A stretch of DNA of 64,000 nt from Streptacidiphilus jiangxiensis (GCF_900109465.1 NZ_FOAZ01000002.1:557280-621279), one strand, 5' to 3'. Shown: positions 34,616-44,263, counted from the first letter of the stretch. The notes: generated by a model from the sequence alone, not told the origin. A program made the numbers and translations.

Positions 34616-35164
34616 ATGGGTGACGACACCGATGACAGGGGTGGCGGGGCTCCCCAACTGCCGCCCCGGAGCGGCCGGCCCCCACTCGTGTCGGTCACCG
34701 GGCGGGTCGAGCAGGTCACCCAGCCCGCGCCGGCGGCACTGCAGCAGGTCCTGTTGGAGATGGCCGCCGCCCTGCCCGGGGTCAGGATCGGACCGTCCCT
34801 GGTGTGCGTCGAGGGCACCCGCGCCTTCCACGTACCCGCGGGCACCCAGCTGGCGAAGCGTCAGCTGCTCCTGGCCGACGGCGAGTTCGGTCATCTCCAT
34901 CCCGTCTACGACGGGAGCCTGCACCTGCGGCTCCCGGACCCGGTGACGGCGCGGGCCGTCGCCGCCGGGTGGGCCCTGGCCGCCGAACCGGAGGGCTCCG
35001 TGCTGGTCTTCGCCCCGCGCGACCCGGAGGAGCTGGAAACCATCTGGCAGCTGGTGCTGGCTGCCTACCGCCACGCGGCGCCCGGTGGCGTGGCTGCGCA
35101 GACGACGAACGACGCCCAGGGAGACCCTCATGACGCAGACCCCGATCCGGCCGCAGACCGGTAG
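34616..35164 (+). CDS. Luciferase-domain (DUF5519-like) protein
   Basis: A 182-residue protein. The core LLADGEFGHLHPVYDGSLHLRLPDP followed by AVAAGWA and a final helix DPEELETIWQLVLAAYRHA resembles the small 'luciferase domain' family (DUF5519), whose biochemical role in actinomycetes is unclear. It overlaps the AfsA-like gene by 35 bases and is probably co-transcribed and coupled with it, which hints at a link to signalling or regulation rather than light emission. GAGGACGG lies upstream of the chosen ATG. Confidence 0.6.
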   Translation: MGDDTDDRGGGAPQLPPRSGRPPLVSVTGRVEQVTQPAPAALQQVLLEMAAALPGVRIGPSLVCVEGTRAFHVPAGTQLAKRQLLLADGEFGHLHPVYDGSLHLRLPDPVTARAVAAGWALAAEPEGSVLVFAPRDPEELETIWQLVLAAYRHAAPGGVAAQTTNDAQGDPHDADPDPAADR

Positions 35165-36125
35165 ACCGGCTCCCCTGCCCGCCCCCGGCTACCACCTGGT
35201 GCACCGCCCCGACTCGCTCGAGGGGCTGATGAGCGGCACCACCGCGGCGGTGCCGCAGGAGTTCGGCATCTCCGTCCCGCTGGTGGTGGACCACCCCGTC
35301 CGCAACGAGGGCTCCCGCCGCCACGAGCTGCACGGACCGGTCGAGACCCTGCGCCAGGGCGCCCTGTTCGTCGCGCACCGCTACTTCCGGGTGCCGGCCG
35401 AGCGCCCCGTGGTCTTCGCCGCCACGGAGCTCACGGTCACCGAGCCCGACGCCTGGCTCCGTGGGCCCGACGGGTCCGGGCATCTGGAGATGGACCTGCT
35501 CCTGGAGCCCGCCGACGTGGTGGGCGGTGTCCCGCGCGGGCTGGAGTGCCGTGCGGACCTGCGCATCGACGGCCGGGACTGCGGCCGGGCCACCGCCCGG
35601 CTCGTCTTCCTGATGCCGAAGGTCTACCAGAACCACCGCCAGCGCGGACGGGTGCTCAGCCGCGCTGACGTGCGCCAGGGACCGCAGGTCATGGCCCGGA
35701 GCGACCGGCCGCAGCCGTCCGAGGTCGGGCGCGTCGACCCGGCCGACGTCGTCATCGGCCACGGCGGGATCGACGAGGACGACACGCTGACCGTGCAGGT
35801 GCTCACCGAGCCCGGCCACCCGCTCCACGCCGGGGGCGCCACGGACCACGTCCCCTCGGCCGTCCTGCTGGAGGCCAGCCGACAGACCGCCTTCTGGCAC
35901 GCGGCGAGCCTCGGCGGCTTCGTCCCCGCCGACTGCCTGCTCACCGAATGGGCGGCGTCCTTCCAGGGCTTCGCCGAGCCCGACCTGCCACTGCACTGCA
36001 CCTCCACGGCGGGGCCGGCCGAGCGTGACGGCGAGGGCCGCCCGCTGCGCCGGTTCACGCTGGTCCTCACCCAGGGCGCACGCCAGGTCGGCGTGATCCG
36101 GACATCGGTGCTGCAGCACTGCTGA
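35130..36125 (+). CDS. AfsA-family gamma-butyrolactone biosynthesis protein
   Basis: A 331-residue protein with the two hotdog-fold repeats of AfsA. The first includes VRNEGSRRHELHGPVETLRQG and VAHRYFRV, the second DHVPSAVLLEASRQTAFWHA, both hallmark segments. AfsA condenses a 3-oxoacyl-ACP with dihydroxyacetone phosphate on the way to A-factor-like autoregulators. It could make a signal that controls the cluster, although no recognisable ArpA-type receptor is adjacent. AGGGAG is seven bases before the ATG. It sits between the two SARP genes. Confidence 0.88.
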   Translation: MTQTPIRPQTGRPAPLPAPGYHLVHRPDSLEGLMSGTTAAVPQEFGISVPLVVDHPVRNEGSRRHELHGPVETLRQGALFVAHRYFRVPAERPVVFAATELTVTEPDAWLRGPDGSGHLEMDLLLEPADVVGGVPRGLECRADLRIDGRDCGRATARLVFLMPKVYQNHRQRGRVLSRADVRQGPQVMARSDRPQPSEVGRVDPADVVIGHGGIDEDDTLTVQVLTEPGHPLHAGGATDHVPSAVLLEASRQTAFWHAASLGGFVPADCLLTEWAASFQGFAEPDLPLHCTSTAGPAERDGEGRPLRRFTLVLTQGARQVGVIRTSVLQHC

Positions 36126-36150
36126 GCGGGCAGGAACACAAGGGGGAGAC

Positions 36151-38925
36151 ATGAGATACCAGGTACTCGGGCCCGTGGTGCTGCGACCGCGCACGCCCAC
36201 GGCGACCAAGGTCCGGGCGCTGCTGGCGACGTTCCTGGTCCGGGCGGGCGAGGTGGTGTCCAGCGAGGCCCTCGTCGACGAGCTGTGGGGCGAGGCGCCG
36301 CCGCGCACCGTCACCACCACCGTGCAGGTCTACATCTCCCAGCTGCGCACCCTGCTGGCCGAGGGCAGCGACGCGGCCCGGCACGAGGTGCTGCGGACCC
36401 AGCCGCCCGGCTACCGACTGCAGGTGGAACCGCACGAGCTCGACCTCTCGCGGTTCGAGGCGCTCGCCGCCGACGGCCGCCGCGCCTACCAGCGCGGGGA
36501 CTACGACGAGGCACGCTCCTGGCTGCGCGAGGCGCTACGGCTCTGGCGCGGCGAGGCGCTGTCGGGCGTCCCGCACGGGCCGCTGCTCTCCGCCGCCGCG
36601 GTCCACCTGGAGGAGGCCCGGCTGACGGTTCTGGAACAGCGGATCGCCGCCGAGCTGCGGCTCGGTCTGCACGGCGAACTGGCCGCCGAGCTGCTGGCAC
36701 TGGCCGCCGAACACCCCTACCGGGAGGCGGTGCACGGCCACCTGATGGTCGCCCTCTACCGCTCCGAGCGGCAGTCGGACGCGCTCCAGGCCTTCCGCAC
36801 GCTGCGGCACGCCCTGGTCGAGGAGCTCGGGGTCGAGCCCGGCGCCGCGCTCACCCGGCTGCACTCGCGGATCCTGCGCTCCGACCCGTCGCTGGCCTGG
36901 CACGGACCGACCACGGCGGGCGAGCGGCCACCGGTCTTCCGGCTGCCGCCGTCGACCCACGAACTGGTCGGCCGGGACCGCGCGCTGGCCGCGGCGGAGC
37001 GTCTGCTCGGCAGCGAGCAGGAGAGCGGCCCCGCTCGCGTGCTCGCCCTCTCGGGCCGTTCCGGCGTCGGGAAGACGGCGCTGGCCGTGGAGCTGGCCCG
37101 TCGGCACGCGGAGCGGTTCCCGGCCGGGCAGGTGCTGGTGCGCACGCGCGGCGCGGACGGGGAACCGCTGGACCCGGCCGGCGTCGCGATGGCGGTCCTG
37201 CGCCACCTGGAGTCCTCCCGGCTGCTGGCCGAGTCCGGGGTCCTCGGCGACGCCGACGCGTTGCGGGAGTTGGGCCGGGTCCTGCGCGGCCGACGTCTGC
37301 TGCTCGTGCTGGACGACGTCGTCGGTGAGCACCAGGTCCAGCCGGTGGCGGGCGCGCTGGACCAGGGACTGCTCATCACCACCAGCCGCCGGGCGCTCGT
37401 CGGCCTCGACGGAGCACGGCAGTTGACCCTCGATCTGCTGGGCCCGGCCGACGCCGGGCGGCTGCTGGCGGTGGTGGCCGGGGAGCGCGTCGCCGACGAT
37501 CCGAGGGCAACCGCCGAGATCGTCCGCCTGTGCGGCCGGCTGCCGCTGGCCCTGCGCGTCGCCGGCGCCGCGCTGGCGGCCAGGCCCCACTGGACGGCCG
37601 CCACGCTGGCGGAGCGGCTCGCCGACGAGCAGGGCCCGCTGGATCTCCTCGCCGCGGGCGAGCTGGACGTGCGCGCCGCCCTGCTCGTCGGCTACCGCGA
37701 GGTCGACGAGGCCGAGCGCAGGGCCTTCCGGCTGCTGTCGCTCGCCCCGGGAACCGGGTTCGCGCCGTGGGCGGCGGCGGCGCTGCTGGGGACCACGCCC
37801 CGGGCAGCCGAACCGGTGCTGCAGCGGCTGGTGGAGGCCCGGCTGCTGCAGGTGGACGGCCCCGCCCAGCAGGGCGAGCACCGCTACGGCTATCACCCTC
37901 TGCTGCACGCGGTCGCCCGGGAACTGCTGGCGGCGGCACCGACGGCGCAGGAGCGCGACGCCGCGACGGACCGGCTGGCGAGCTGCTACCTGGCCCTGGC
38001 CCGGTACGCGGACCGGCAGTTGTTCCCCGGACGCCGCGCCACGCCTGTCGAGGGCCCGGGCACGGGCGAGTTCCTCGTGGAGCTCGGGGCTGCGCCGGAC
38101 GCCCGGCACATCGTCGGCAGCGCCCCCGCACGCTGGTTCCAGCAGGAGGGCGAGGGCCTGCTGACCGCGATCCGCCGCGCCCACGCGGCCGGACAGTGGC
38201 GGCTGGTCGGCGCCTTGGGCGAGGCCTTCGGCGGCTATCTGGAGGCGTCGGCCGGCTCGCACGCCTGGGGCGAGGTGCTGACCCTGGCCCTGGACGCGGC
38301 CGAGCGCGCGGACGACCCGTCGGCAGCGGCCCGCGCCCGCGCCTCCCTCGGCGACCTGGCCTGGCAGCAACGCCGGTTCGGCGAGGCCGCGGACCACCAC
38401 TCGACGGCGCTGCGGGCCTTCGAACGGCTGGCCGACCCCGTCGGTCGCGCGCGCTGCCTGGTCGGCGCCGGGGACACCGCACTCAGCGACGGCGATGTCC
38501 CGCGGGCGGCCGAGCACTTCACCGCGGCCCTCGCCCTGGGCTCGGCCGCGCCCGCCGGGCCTGCCGGGTCTGCTGGTCCGGCGGGCGCGGGGCGGACCAG
38601 CAGACCCGAGCGACCCGACCGGCACGACCGGCACGACCGACGTGAACGGCTCGACCGGGAGGCGGTGGACGCGCAGCGCGGTCTGGCGCTGGCCGATCTG
38701 ATGAGCGGCCGGGCCGAGGACGCGATCCGCCGCTTCCAGGAGTTCTGCCGCTCCGCCGACCAGCTCGGCGACCAGCGCTGGAGCCGCTTCGGTGAGCGCA
38801 GCGTCGTCCGCATCCTGGAGCATCTGGTCGACTGGGGCGGCGCCGAGGGCCTCGCCGTTCCGGCCGCGATCGAGGTCCGGCCGGGCGTCTGGCTCGTGCG
38901 CACCCCCTCGGCGGTGAGTCGATGA
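36151..38925 (+). CDS. SARP/AfsR-type regulator with NB-ARC domain
   Basis: A 924-residue regulator. The winged helix (1-90, with ALVDELWGEAPPRTVTTTVQVYISQLR) and activation domain (95-250, LYRSERQSDALQAFRTLRHALVEELG) are followed by an NB-ARC ATPase with P-loop GRSGVGKTAL at 302 and RLLLVLDDVV as Walker B, and a C-terminal helical repeat region. It starts 25 bases after the AfsA gene and overlaps the TetR gene (ATGA), so synthase, activator and repressor form one operon. It is a second candidate for binding the cluster's direct repeats. Confidence 0.92.
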   Translation: MRYQVLGPVVLRPRTPTATKVRALLATFLVRAGEVVSSEALVDELWGEAPPRTVTTTVQVYISQLRTLLAEGSDAARHEVLRTQPPGYRLQVEPHELDLSRFEALAADGRRAYQRGDYDEARSWLREALRLWRGEALSGVPHGPLLSAAAVHLEEARLTVLEQRIAAELRLGLHGELAAELLALAAEHPYREAVHGHLMVALYRSERQSDALQAFRTLRHALVEELGVEPGAALTRLHSRILRSDPSLAWHGPTTAGERPPVFRLPPSTHELVGRDRALAAAERLLGSEQESGPARVLALSGRSGVGKTALAVELARRHAERFPAGQVLVRTRGADGEPLDPAGVAMAVLRHLESSRLLAESGVLGDADALRELGRVLRGRRLLLVLDDVVGEHQVQPVAGALDQGLLITTSRRALVGLDGARQLTLDLLGPADAGRLLAVVAGERVADDPRATAEIVRLCGRLPLALRVAGAALAARPHWTAATLAERLADEQGPLDLLAAGELDVRAALLVGYREVDEAERRAFRLLSLAPGTGFAPWAAAALLGTTPRAAEPVLQRLVEARLLQVDGPAQQGEHRYGYHPLLHAVARELLAAAPTAQERDAATDRLASCYLALARYADRQLFPGRRATPVEGPGTGEFLVELGAAPDARHIVGSAPARWFQQEGEGLLTAIRRAHAAGQWRLVGALGEAFGGYLEASAGSHAWGEVLTLALDAAERADDPSAAARARASLGDLAWQQRRFGEAADHHSTALRAFERLADPVGRARCLVGAGDTALSDGDVPRAAEHFTAALALGSAAPAGPAGSAGPAGAGRTSRPERPDRHDRHDRRERLDREAVDAQRGLALADLMSGRAEDAIRRFQEFCRSADQLGDQRWSRFGERSVVRILEHLVDWGGAEGLAVPAAIEVRPGVWLVRTPSAVSR

Positions 38926-39473
38926 CGCTGCCGGTCACGCGGCCGGTGCCGGGGGCGCGAGCCCGGGCCCGGCTGGCCGTCGCCGCCGAGATCAAGGAGG
39001 CGGCGTGGCGTCACCTCGCCACCGAGGGCGTCGCGGGCCTTTCCCTGCGCGCCCTCTCCAGGGAGCTCGGCGTCGCCTCCTCCGCGCTCTACCGGTACTA
39101 CCCGAGCCGCGCGGACCTGCTGCACGCGCTGGCCGCCGACGCGCACGCGGCGTTGGCACGGGCGCTCGCCGAGACCGCGACCGGCCGGGAGGAGCAGCAG
39201 CCGACGGCGCGCTGGCAGTCCCTCTGCGCCACCGCCCGCTCCTGGGCGCTCGCCCACCCCGACCGGTTCGCGGTCGTGAACGCCTACCCGCTGCCCCCCG
39301 GCGTCGCTCCGCCGGCCGAGCTGAGCCGACTCACCGGCCAGGACCGGGCCCAGCTCGGCTGGGCCCTGCTCCTCGGCCTGCTCGCCTACGAGCTGCGGCT
39401 GAGCCCGAAGCCTCCGGGCTCCCTCTTCGCGGAGGGTGCCGACGCCGTCGGGTCCTTCCTCTGCGGGGACTGA
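38922..39473 (+). CDS. TetR-family regulator
   Basis: A 183-residue TetR protein: helix-turn-helix LSLRALSRELGVASSALYRYYPSRADLLHALA at about 40-70, then a helical ligand domain with WALAHPDRFAVVNAYP, similar to the TetR_C group with a W-x-L-AHP pattern. It is translationally coupled to the SARP gene. Its last 88 bases overlap the 3' end of the P450 gene on the other strand, so transcription of either would produce RNA antisense to the other. Confidence 0.9.
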   Translation: MTLPVTRPVPGARARARLAVAAEIKEAAWRHLATEGVAGLSLRALSRELGVASSALYRYYPSRADLLHALAADAHAALARALAETATGREEQQPTARWQSLCATARSWALAHPDRFAVVNAYPLPPGVAPPAELSRLTGQDRAQLGWALLLGLLAYELRLSPKPPGSLFAEGADAVGSFLCGD

Positions 39474-40774
39474 CCGTCCACGCCGAGGGCCAGCGGCAGC
39501 GTCTTGATCCCGTTGATGAAGTTGGACACCAGCCGCCGCGGCCGTCCCGCGAGCTCCAGCGCGGGCAGCCTGCGCGCGGTCTCGGCGTAGAGCGCGGCGA
39601 GCTGGATCTGTGCGAAGCGCGCGCCGAGGCAGCGGTGCGGGCCGGTGCCGAAGGAGAGGTGCGGGTCGGGGTTGCGCGCCAGATCGAGGCGGTGCGGCTC
39701 GGGGAAGACGTCCTCGTCGAAGTTGGCGGAGGCGTGGAAGACGACCACCTTCTCCCCCGCGCCGATCTTCACGCCGGCAAGCTCCGTGTCCCGCGCCGCC
39801 GTTCGGCGGAAGCTGAGCACCGGCGGGTGCCAGCGCAGCAGCTCCTCGACGGCGGTGCCGAGCGGCACCGCTCCCGCACGCAGGGCCCGGTAGGCGTCCG
39901 GGTGCTCGGCGAGCGCGAGCAGCCCGCCCGGCGCCGCGCTGCGCACGGTGTCGTTACCGGCCACGGTCAGCAGGAAGAAGAACATCTCCAGCTCCGCGTC
40001 CCCGAGCCGGACACCTTCCCCGGACCGGGCGGCGTGCGCCTGGGCCAGCGCGGTCATGACGTCGTCGCCGGGGCGCCGCAGCTTGTGGCGGGCCAGCTCA
40101 CGCGCGTACGCGAACATCTCGGCGAGCTGCTCGGGCGAGCGCGGGTTGACGGGACGGCCGTCCGCGTCGAGGACCGGCTCGGTCGGCGCCTCGTCCGGGT
40201 CCTGGTACCCGATCACCTGCCGGGTCCAGTGCAGCAGCAGTCCGCGGTCCTCGGGCGGGACGCCCAGCAGGTCGGCGAGGTTCAGCAGCGCGTACTCGTC
40301 CGTCACGGCGGCCACCACGTCCACGGCGCCGTCGCCGTCGCGGGCGGCGGCGCGGGCTCCGTCGAGGAGGGCGCCCGCACGGGCGCGGGCGGTGGCGGCG
40401 AAGCGCTCCATCCGGCTCGGCGCGAAGGCCGCCGAGACGAGCAGACGCAGCCGGGCGTGCTCGGGCGGGTCCTGGTTGAGCATCATCCGGCGGATGAACG
40501 GCAGATCCCCCGGGTCGGGGTCGCGGATCTGGGTGGCGCCGAGGTGGGAGGAGAAGAGGGTGGCCTCCTTGAGCACCCTGCTGACGTCCCGGTGCCGGGT
40601 GACGGCCCAGAATCCGCTGCCGCCGGGCCAGCCCAGCAGCGGTGGCTCGTCCTGCCAGGCCACCGGGTGGTGGGCGCGCAGGCGGCGGAAGGCCTCGTGC
40701 GGGATGCCGTCGGCGTACAGTCGCGGATCGAAGACCTGGGGGACCTCCACGGCGCCGCGCCGTGCTCCGTTCAC
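39386..40774 (-). CDS. Cytochrome P450 (CYP124/125-like)
   Basis: A 462-residue P450. The I-helix motif is VAGNDTVR (Asn instead of the usual Gly/His), the K-helix is EELLR, and the haem loop is FGTGPHRCLGARFA with Cys382. The end SNFINGIKTLPL is typical of actinobacterial lipid and steroid hydroxylases (CYP124/125 style), so a fatty or terpenoid chain is a likely substrate. A C-terminal extension of about 30 residues runs into the opposite-strand TetR gene. The GTG start overlaps the hydrolase stop codon. Confidence 0.92.
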   Translation of the reverse strand: MNGARRGAVEVPQVFDPRLYADGIPHEAFRRLRAHHPVAWQDEPPLLGWPGGSGFWAVTRHRDVSRVLKEATLFSSHLGATQIRDPDPGDLPFIRRMMLNQDPPEHARLRLLVSAAFAPSRMERFAATARARAGALLDGARAAARDGDGAVDVVAAVTDEYALLNLADLLGVPPEDRGLLLHWTRQVIGYQDPDEAPTEPVLDADGRPVNPRSPEQLAEMFAYARELARHKLRRPGDDVMTALAQAHAARSGEGVRLGDAELEMFFFLLTVAGNDTVRSAAPGGLLALAEHPDAYRALRAGAVPLGTAVEELLRWHPPVLSFRRTAARDTELAGVKIGAGEKVVVFHASANFDEDVFPEPHRLDLARNPDPHLSFGTGPHRCLGARFAQIQLAALYAETARRLPALELAGRPRRLVSNFINGIKTLPLALGVDGQSPQRKDPTASAPSAKREPGGFGLSRSS

Positions 40775-41565
40775 TGAGCGCTCTCCGGCTCCGGCTCGTC
40801 GGCACGCAGGAAGTCCTCGACGGCGGTGACGAGCTGCAGCGGGGTCTCCTCCATCGGGTAGTGCCCGGCCGCGGGCAGCACCACCAGTTCGGCGTCCCGG
40901 TACCAGCGCAGCCAGGTCGCCCGCATCACCTCGGCGCCCAGCGCCGGGTCCAGCTCGCCGACGACGACCCGGACCGGCAGGCCCGCGCCCTCGATCGCCT
41001 CGTGGAAGTCCTCCCCCGCCCAGGAGTCGAGCCAGGCCCGGAACGCCTTGGCATCGCTGCACGCCTGCGACTGCGCCACCATCCGGTCCAGCCAGGCGGC
41101 CGGGCGGACGCCGCCGGTGGTGATGTCGATGATCGTGCGCCGGTTCCCGGGGAACTCCGCGGCGCCCGAGAACAGCTCCCACTGCTGCGGCGGCATCGGG
41201 AACCCGCCCGCCGGCACCGGGTTGAGCCCGACCAGACGTCGCACCCGCGCGGGCGCGGCGGCGAGCACCCGCTGCGCGACACAGGCGCCCATCGAGTGGC
41301 CCACGAGCGAGAAGCGGTCCCAGCCGAGGGCGTCGGCGAGGGCGAGCACGTCGGCGCCTCCCTCGGCGGTGCTGTGGGCGCCGGTGCGGTGCATGGCCTC
41401 GCCGTAGCCGCGCAGGTCGACGAAGGCGTAGCTGAACGTCTCACGGTCCAGGTCGGGCAGGATCCGGTCGTAGGCGCGACGGTCCGCGAACCAGCCGTGC
41501 ACGGCGATGACGCGATGCGGGCCGGTACCGATGAGCGTGTGTGGCAGGGGTGCGAGGGGGACCAC
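40771..41565 (-). CDS. Alpha/beta hydrolase
   Basis: A 264-residue alpha/beta hydrolase: VIAVHGWFADRR for the oxyanion hole, GHSMGACVAQ for the nucleophile, GELDPALG for the acid region and AGHYPMEE for the His. It is coupled to the P450 by GTGA and may hydrolyse, lactonise or eliminate during late steps of the pathway. It is a second candidate for an Agg5-like elimination enzyme. Confidence 0.85.
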   Translation of the reverse strand: MVPLAPLPHTLIGTGPHRVIAVHGWFADRRAYDRILPDLDRETFSYAFVDLRGYGEAMHRTGAHSTAEGGADVLALADALGWDRFSLVGHSMGACVAQRVLAAAPARVRRLVGLNPVPAGGFPMPPQQWELFSGAAEFPGNRRTIIDITTGGVRPAAWLDRMVAQSQACSDAKAFRAWLDSWAGEDFHEAIEGAGLPVRVVVGELDPALGAEVMRATWLRWYRDAELVVLPAAGHYPMEETPLQLVTAVEDFLRADEPEPESAQ

Positions 41566-41614
41566 GTCGACTCCGTTCCGTACGAATCGTCAGCACCAGT
41601 GTGCTCAGGTGCGC

Positions 41615-43105
41615 TCACGTGTGCTCGATCAGCGGGAAGGCGCGGTGGCGGCGCGGCGGGACGAGGAAGTTCTGCCGCCGGGTCGCCGTCAGGAACCGCT
41701 CCAGGCCCGAGTCGGACTGCGGGACGGCGTTGGCCCGGGCGAGGTCGACGGAGGCCTGGCTGCGCCGCATGGTGGCGAAGAAGTCCGCGCTCGGCACGAA
41801 CGCGGTGAACTGGAGCTTGGGCTGCACGCTGCCGTCCGGCACGTCCATCGCGTCGAAGCCGGGGCCGTCCATCCGCAGGTGCAGCGGTCGGCCCGCGCGG
41901 TCGCGGGAGGTGCGCTGGAGCGTGGAGATGTGCCCGAGCCGGTGCTCGCCGCCCGGCGTGCCGACACCGCGGGCGCCTCGCAGCGCGTCGCCGGTGCCCC
42001 GGAAGGTGTTGGCGAGGAAGGCCGGTCCGCCGCCGTCGGTGTACTGGTCGCCGTAGCCGGTGGAGGGCGGCGGCGTGGAGCGGAACATGTACTGCACCCG
42101 CTCCCTGTACTCGGCGTCGTCGCCGGGCTTGCCGTGGTCGTCGACGTCGTAGAACTGCTGCAGGTCCATGATCACGTGAGAGAGGTGCTGGATCGAGCCG
42201 TTGTCAAAGTAGTCCCCGGCCACGGCCGTCGCCGGCTCCGCACCGCCGAAGGTCACCCGCGCGGCGGGGGCGCTCGCGTCGACCTGCTGGTCGGCGAAGC
42301 CCATCCACATCGGCGAGTCGGGGTTCACCATGAACGCGTAGACGAGCCCGTTGGCGTCGGCGACCTTGCGGGGCAGGCCGCGCTGCTGGAACATCGCCCG
42401 ACTGGAGGTGAACCGCAGCAGCCCCTCCAGCGCGGGCGACGGCTCCGGCCGGCCCGCCAGCCGGCCGCTGCCGCCGAACCAGGCGAGCACGTCGCGGAGG
42501 TTGTCGGCCCGGTCGCTGCGCAGGGTGAACAGCAGGTCGTTGTCCTCGATGACGACCGGCACGTCGAAACGGTCCTTGGTGACGCCGGGGTTGGCGGGCG
42601 AGACGTCGGTGGGGCCGGGCACGGCCTCCTCCAGCACGTAGCGCGCGGGGTCACCGGCCAGCCGAGGCAGGTGCGCCGCGACCAGCGGCCCGGTCAGCCC
42701 GCCGGGCAGGCGGCGGAAGTAGGGCAGCCCGTAGGCGACGAAGGCGAACACCCCGGCCGGGCTGAAGGGGTAGCGGTGCTCGACCGTCCCGAGCGCGTCA
42801 CGCAGCATCCGCTGGTCGGCCGCGGTCGGGGTGCGCAGCAACTGCGCGGTGGCGAAGACCGTGTGCACCGGGCCGAACTGCACCTCGACGCCCTCGACGG
42901 TCCGCGCGGGCGGCACGAAGGCGGCGATGTCGAACTGCACGTCCCCGGGCTTCCCCGGCTTCGCCCCCGGCACCCGGGTCGGTACCCCGGCCTGCCGCTG
43001 CCACCCGTCCAACGCGACCAGCGCTGCCGCCAGCCCGCCCCCGTACAACACCTGCCGCCTGCTCGGCCCGCCGACCCCCGTCACCCCGCTCGACCGATCA
43101 GCCAT
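41615..43105 (-). CDS. Tat-exported protein of unknown function
   Basis: A 496-residue protein with a twin-arginine signal: SRRQVLYGGG, then LAAALVALDG. The mature part includes FDIAAFVPPARTVEGVEVQFGPVHTVFATAQLLRT, paired DVSPANPGVT and VVIEDNDLLFTLRSD segments, and PMWMGFADQQVDAS; I recall this as a conserved family of Streptomyces exported proteins, perhaps distantly related to Dyp-type peroxidases. No haem ligand is proven. Export by Tat suggests a folded or cofactor-bearing protein. It lies just outside the P450/hydrolase pair and need not belong to the cluster. Confidence 0.6.
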   Translation of the reverse strand: MADRSSGVTGVGGPSRRQVLYGGGLAAALVALDGWQRQAGVPTRVPGAKPGKPGDVQFDIAAFVPPARTVEGVEVQFGPVHTVFATAQLLRTPTAADQRMLRDALGTVEHRYPFSPAGVFAFVAYGLPYFRRLPGGLTGPLVAAHLPRLAGDPARYVLEEAVPGPTDVSPANPGVTKDRFDVPVVIEDNDLLFTLRSDRADNLRDVLAWFGGSGRLAGRPEPSPALEGLLRFTSSRAMFQQRGLPRKVADANGLVYAFMVNPDSPMWMGFADQQVDASAPAARVTFGGAEPATAVAGDYFDNGSIQHLSHVIMDLQQFYDVDDHGKPGDDAEYRERVQYMFRSTPPPSTGYGDQYTDGGGPAFLANTFRGTGDALRGARGVGTPGGEHRLGHISTLQRTSRDRAGRPLHLRMDGPGFDAMDVPDGSVQPKLQFTAFVPSADFFATMRRSQASVDLARANAVPQSDSGLERFLTATRRQNFLVPPRRHRAFPLIEHT

Positions 43106-43179
43106 GCAAGCCCCCTGAGCCCACGAGTTGACGCGACGTCAGTACCGTCCAGCAACCTAACGTCGGCCCCTCGCGCGCA

Positions 43180-44220
43180 TCAAGGGCGCGTGCGGACCCG
43201 AAGCACCTCCGCCGCGCCGCTGCCCTCGGCGCGTTCCGCCGTCAGCCCGCGCCCCTCCAGCGCCCCCGCGAGCCGGGCCACCCACGCCGCCCCGTCCGCC
43301 AGCCCGAACGCCTCACCGTCACCCTCGTCCAGGCGCCAGTCGAGCACCGTCTCCCGCCCCGGAGCCCCGCGCCCGCCACCCTGAGCCGGAACCCGGCGGA
43401 GCAGGCGAGAGGTGAGCCGGGTGCGCGGATGCTCGGCCAGCACGACGGCGTCGTAGAGGTCCTTCGCCTTGACCAGACCGCCACCGGCGCACGCGTCCGC
43501 GGCGAGCCAGCGAAGCTTCCAGGCCAGGCACAACCCCGGCCCCGCCGCCCGGACGACGGCTCGGCTCCGGCCGTCGGCCCTCGGGATCGCCGCCCAGCGC
43601 GGCGCCTCGGGCATCCGTTCGTCCAGCGCGAAGTCCAGGCGCAACTCCCCCGAAGGACCACCCTCGGCACGCCAGGGCAGGACGAGCCGGATCCCGGCCG
43701 CGTCCTCACCCAGGTACGTCCAGTTCTCGTCCTCCCAGACGCCCTGAGCGTCCACCCGCAGCCCCGGGGCGACCTCGGGCCGCCGCCGCAGGCGCGCCAC
43801 CAGGTCGCCGAAGGGGGGACCGCCGAGGCGTTCGCCCTCCCCGGCCCGGATCCAGTGCAACCCCTCGGGCGCCAGGTGGGCGCGCAGCCCGCCGGTGTCG
43901 AGGTCCTCCATCTCCCAGAACTCGTAGACGCCCCCGCCGTGCGCCACCTCGGGCCAGAGCCGGACCGGCAGGAGGTCGTCCAGGAACGGGTACGGGTCCA
44001 GCGGATCCGCGCGGGCGATCTGCCCGCCCTGGACCACCCAGTCGAGATCGGCCGGCTCCCGCGCCGCCGCACCGACCCAGGCCGACATGACCGCGCTGCC
44101 GCGCAACACCAACCCGTCGGCCCAGGGGGCGTCCGCGACCAGCGCCAGGACGTGGTCGAGCACGGCACGGTGGGCCCGGCGGTGAGCCGGGTCCGGCGAC
44201 AGCGCGGTGGTGCTGGTCAT
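43180..44220 (-). CDS. AbiEii-like nucleotidyltransferase
   Basis: A 346-residue protein of the AbiEii/AbiGii nucleotidyltransferase family. The active-site region is LRGSAVMSAWVGAAAREPADLDWVV (Gly-Ser and a DLD pair), and a later AWKLRWLAADA...KAKDLYDAV carries the family's Lys-Asp motif. Members are toxins of abortive-infection systems in some settings. It is the last of three genes in a minus-strand operon, 43 bases after a paralogue. No AbiEi antitoxin is seen. Confidence 0.75.
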   Translation of the reverse strand: MTSTTALSPDPAHRRAHRAVLDHVLALVADAPWADGLVLRGSAVMSAWVGAAAREPADLDWVVQGGQIARADPLDPYPFLDDLLPVRLWPEVAHGGGVYEFWEMEDLDTGGLRAHLAPEGLHWIRAGEGERLGGPPFGDLVARLRRRPEVAPGLRVDAQGVWEDENWTYLGEDAAGIRLVLPWRAEGGPSGELRLDFALDERMPEAPRWAAIPRADGRSRAVVRAAGPGLCLAWKLRWLAADACAGGGLVKAKDLYDAVVLAEHPRTRLTSRLLRRVPAQGGGRGAPGRETVLDWRLDEGDGEAFGLADGAAWVARLAGALEGRGLTAERAEGSGAAEVLRVRTRP

Positions 44221-44263
44221 GGCGGGAATGTAGCCCCCGCCACCGACAGCGCGGGGGCACGGG

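Noticed and set aside
34616..35164. True light-producing luciferase
   Set aside because: The match is only to a small luciferase-like domain with no lux partner genes; context is regulatory.
31052..38925. A P-loop defence NTPase (STAND/NLR type) reading for the two large genes
   Set aside because: Both begin with a complete SARP DNA-binding and activation domain, so they are AfsR-like regulators in which the NB-ARC part is expected.
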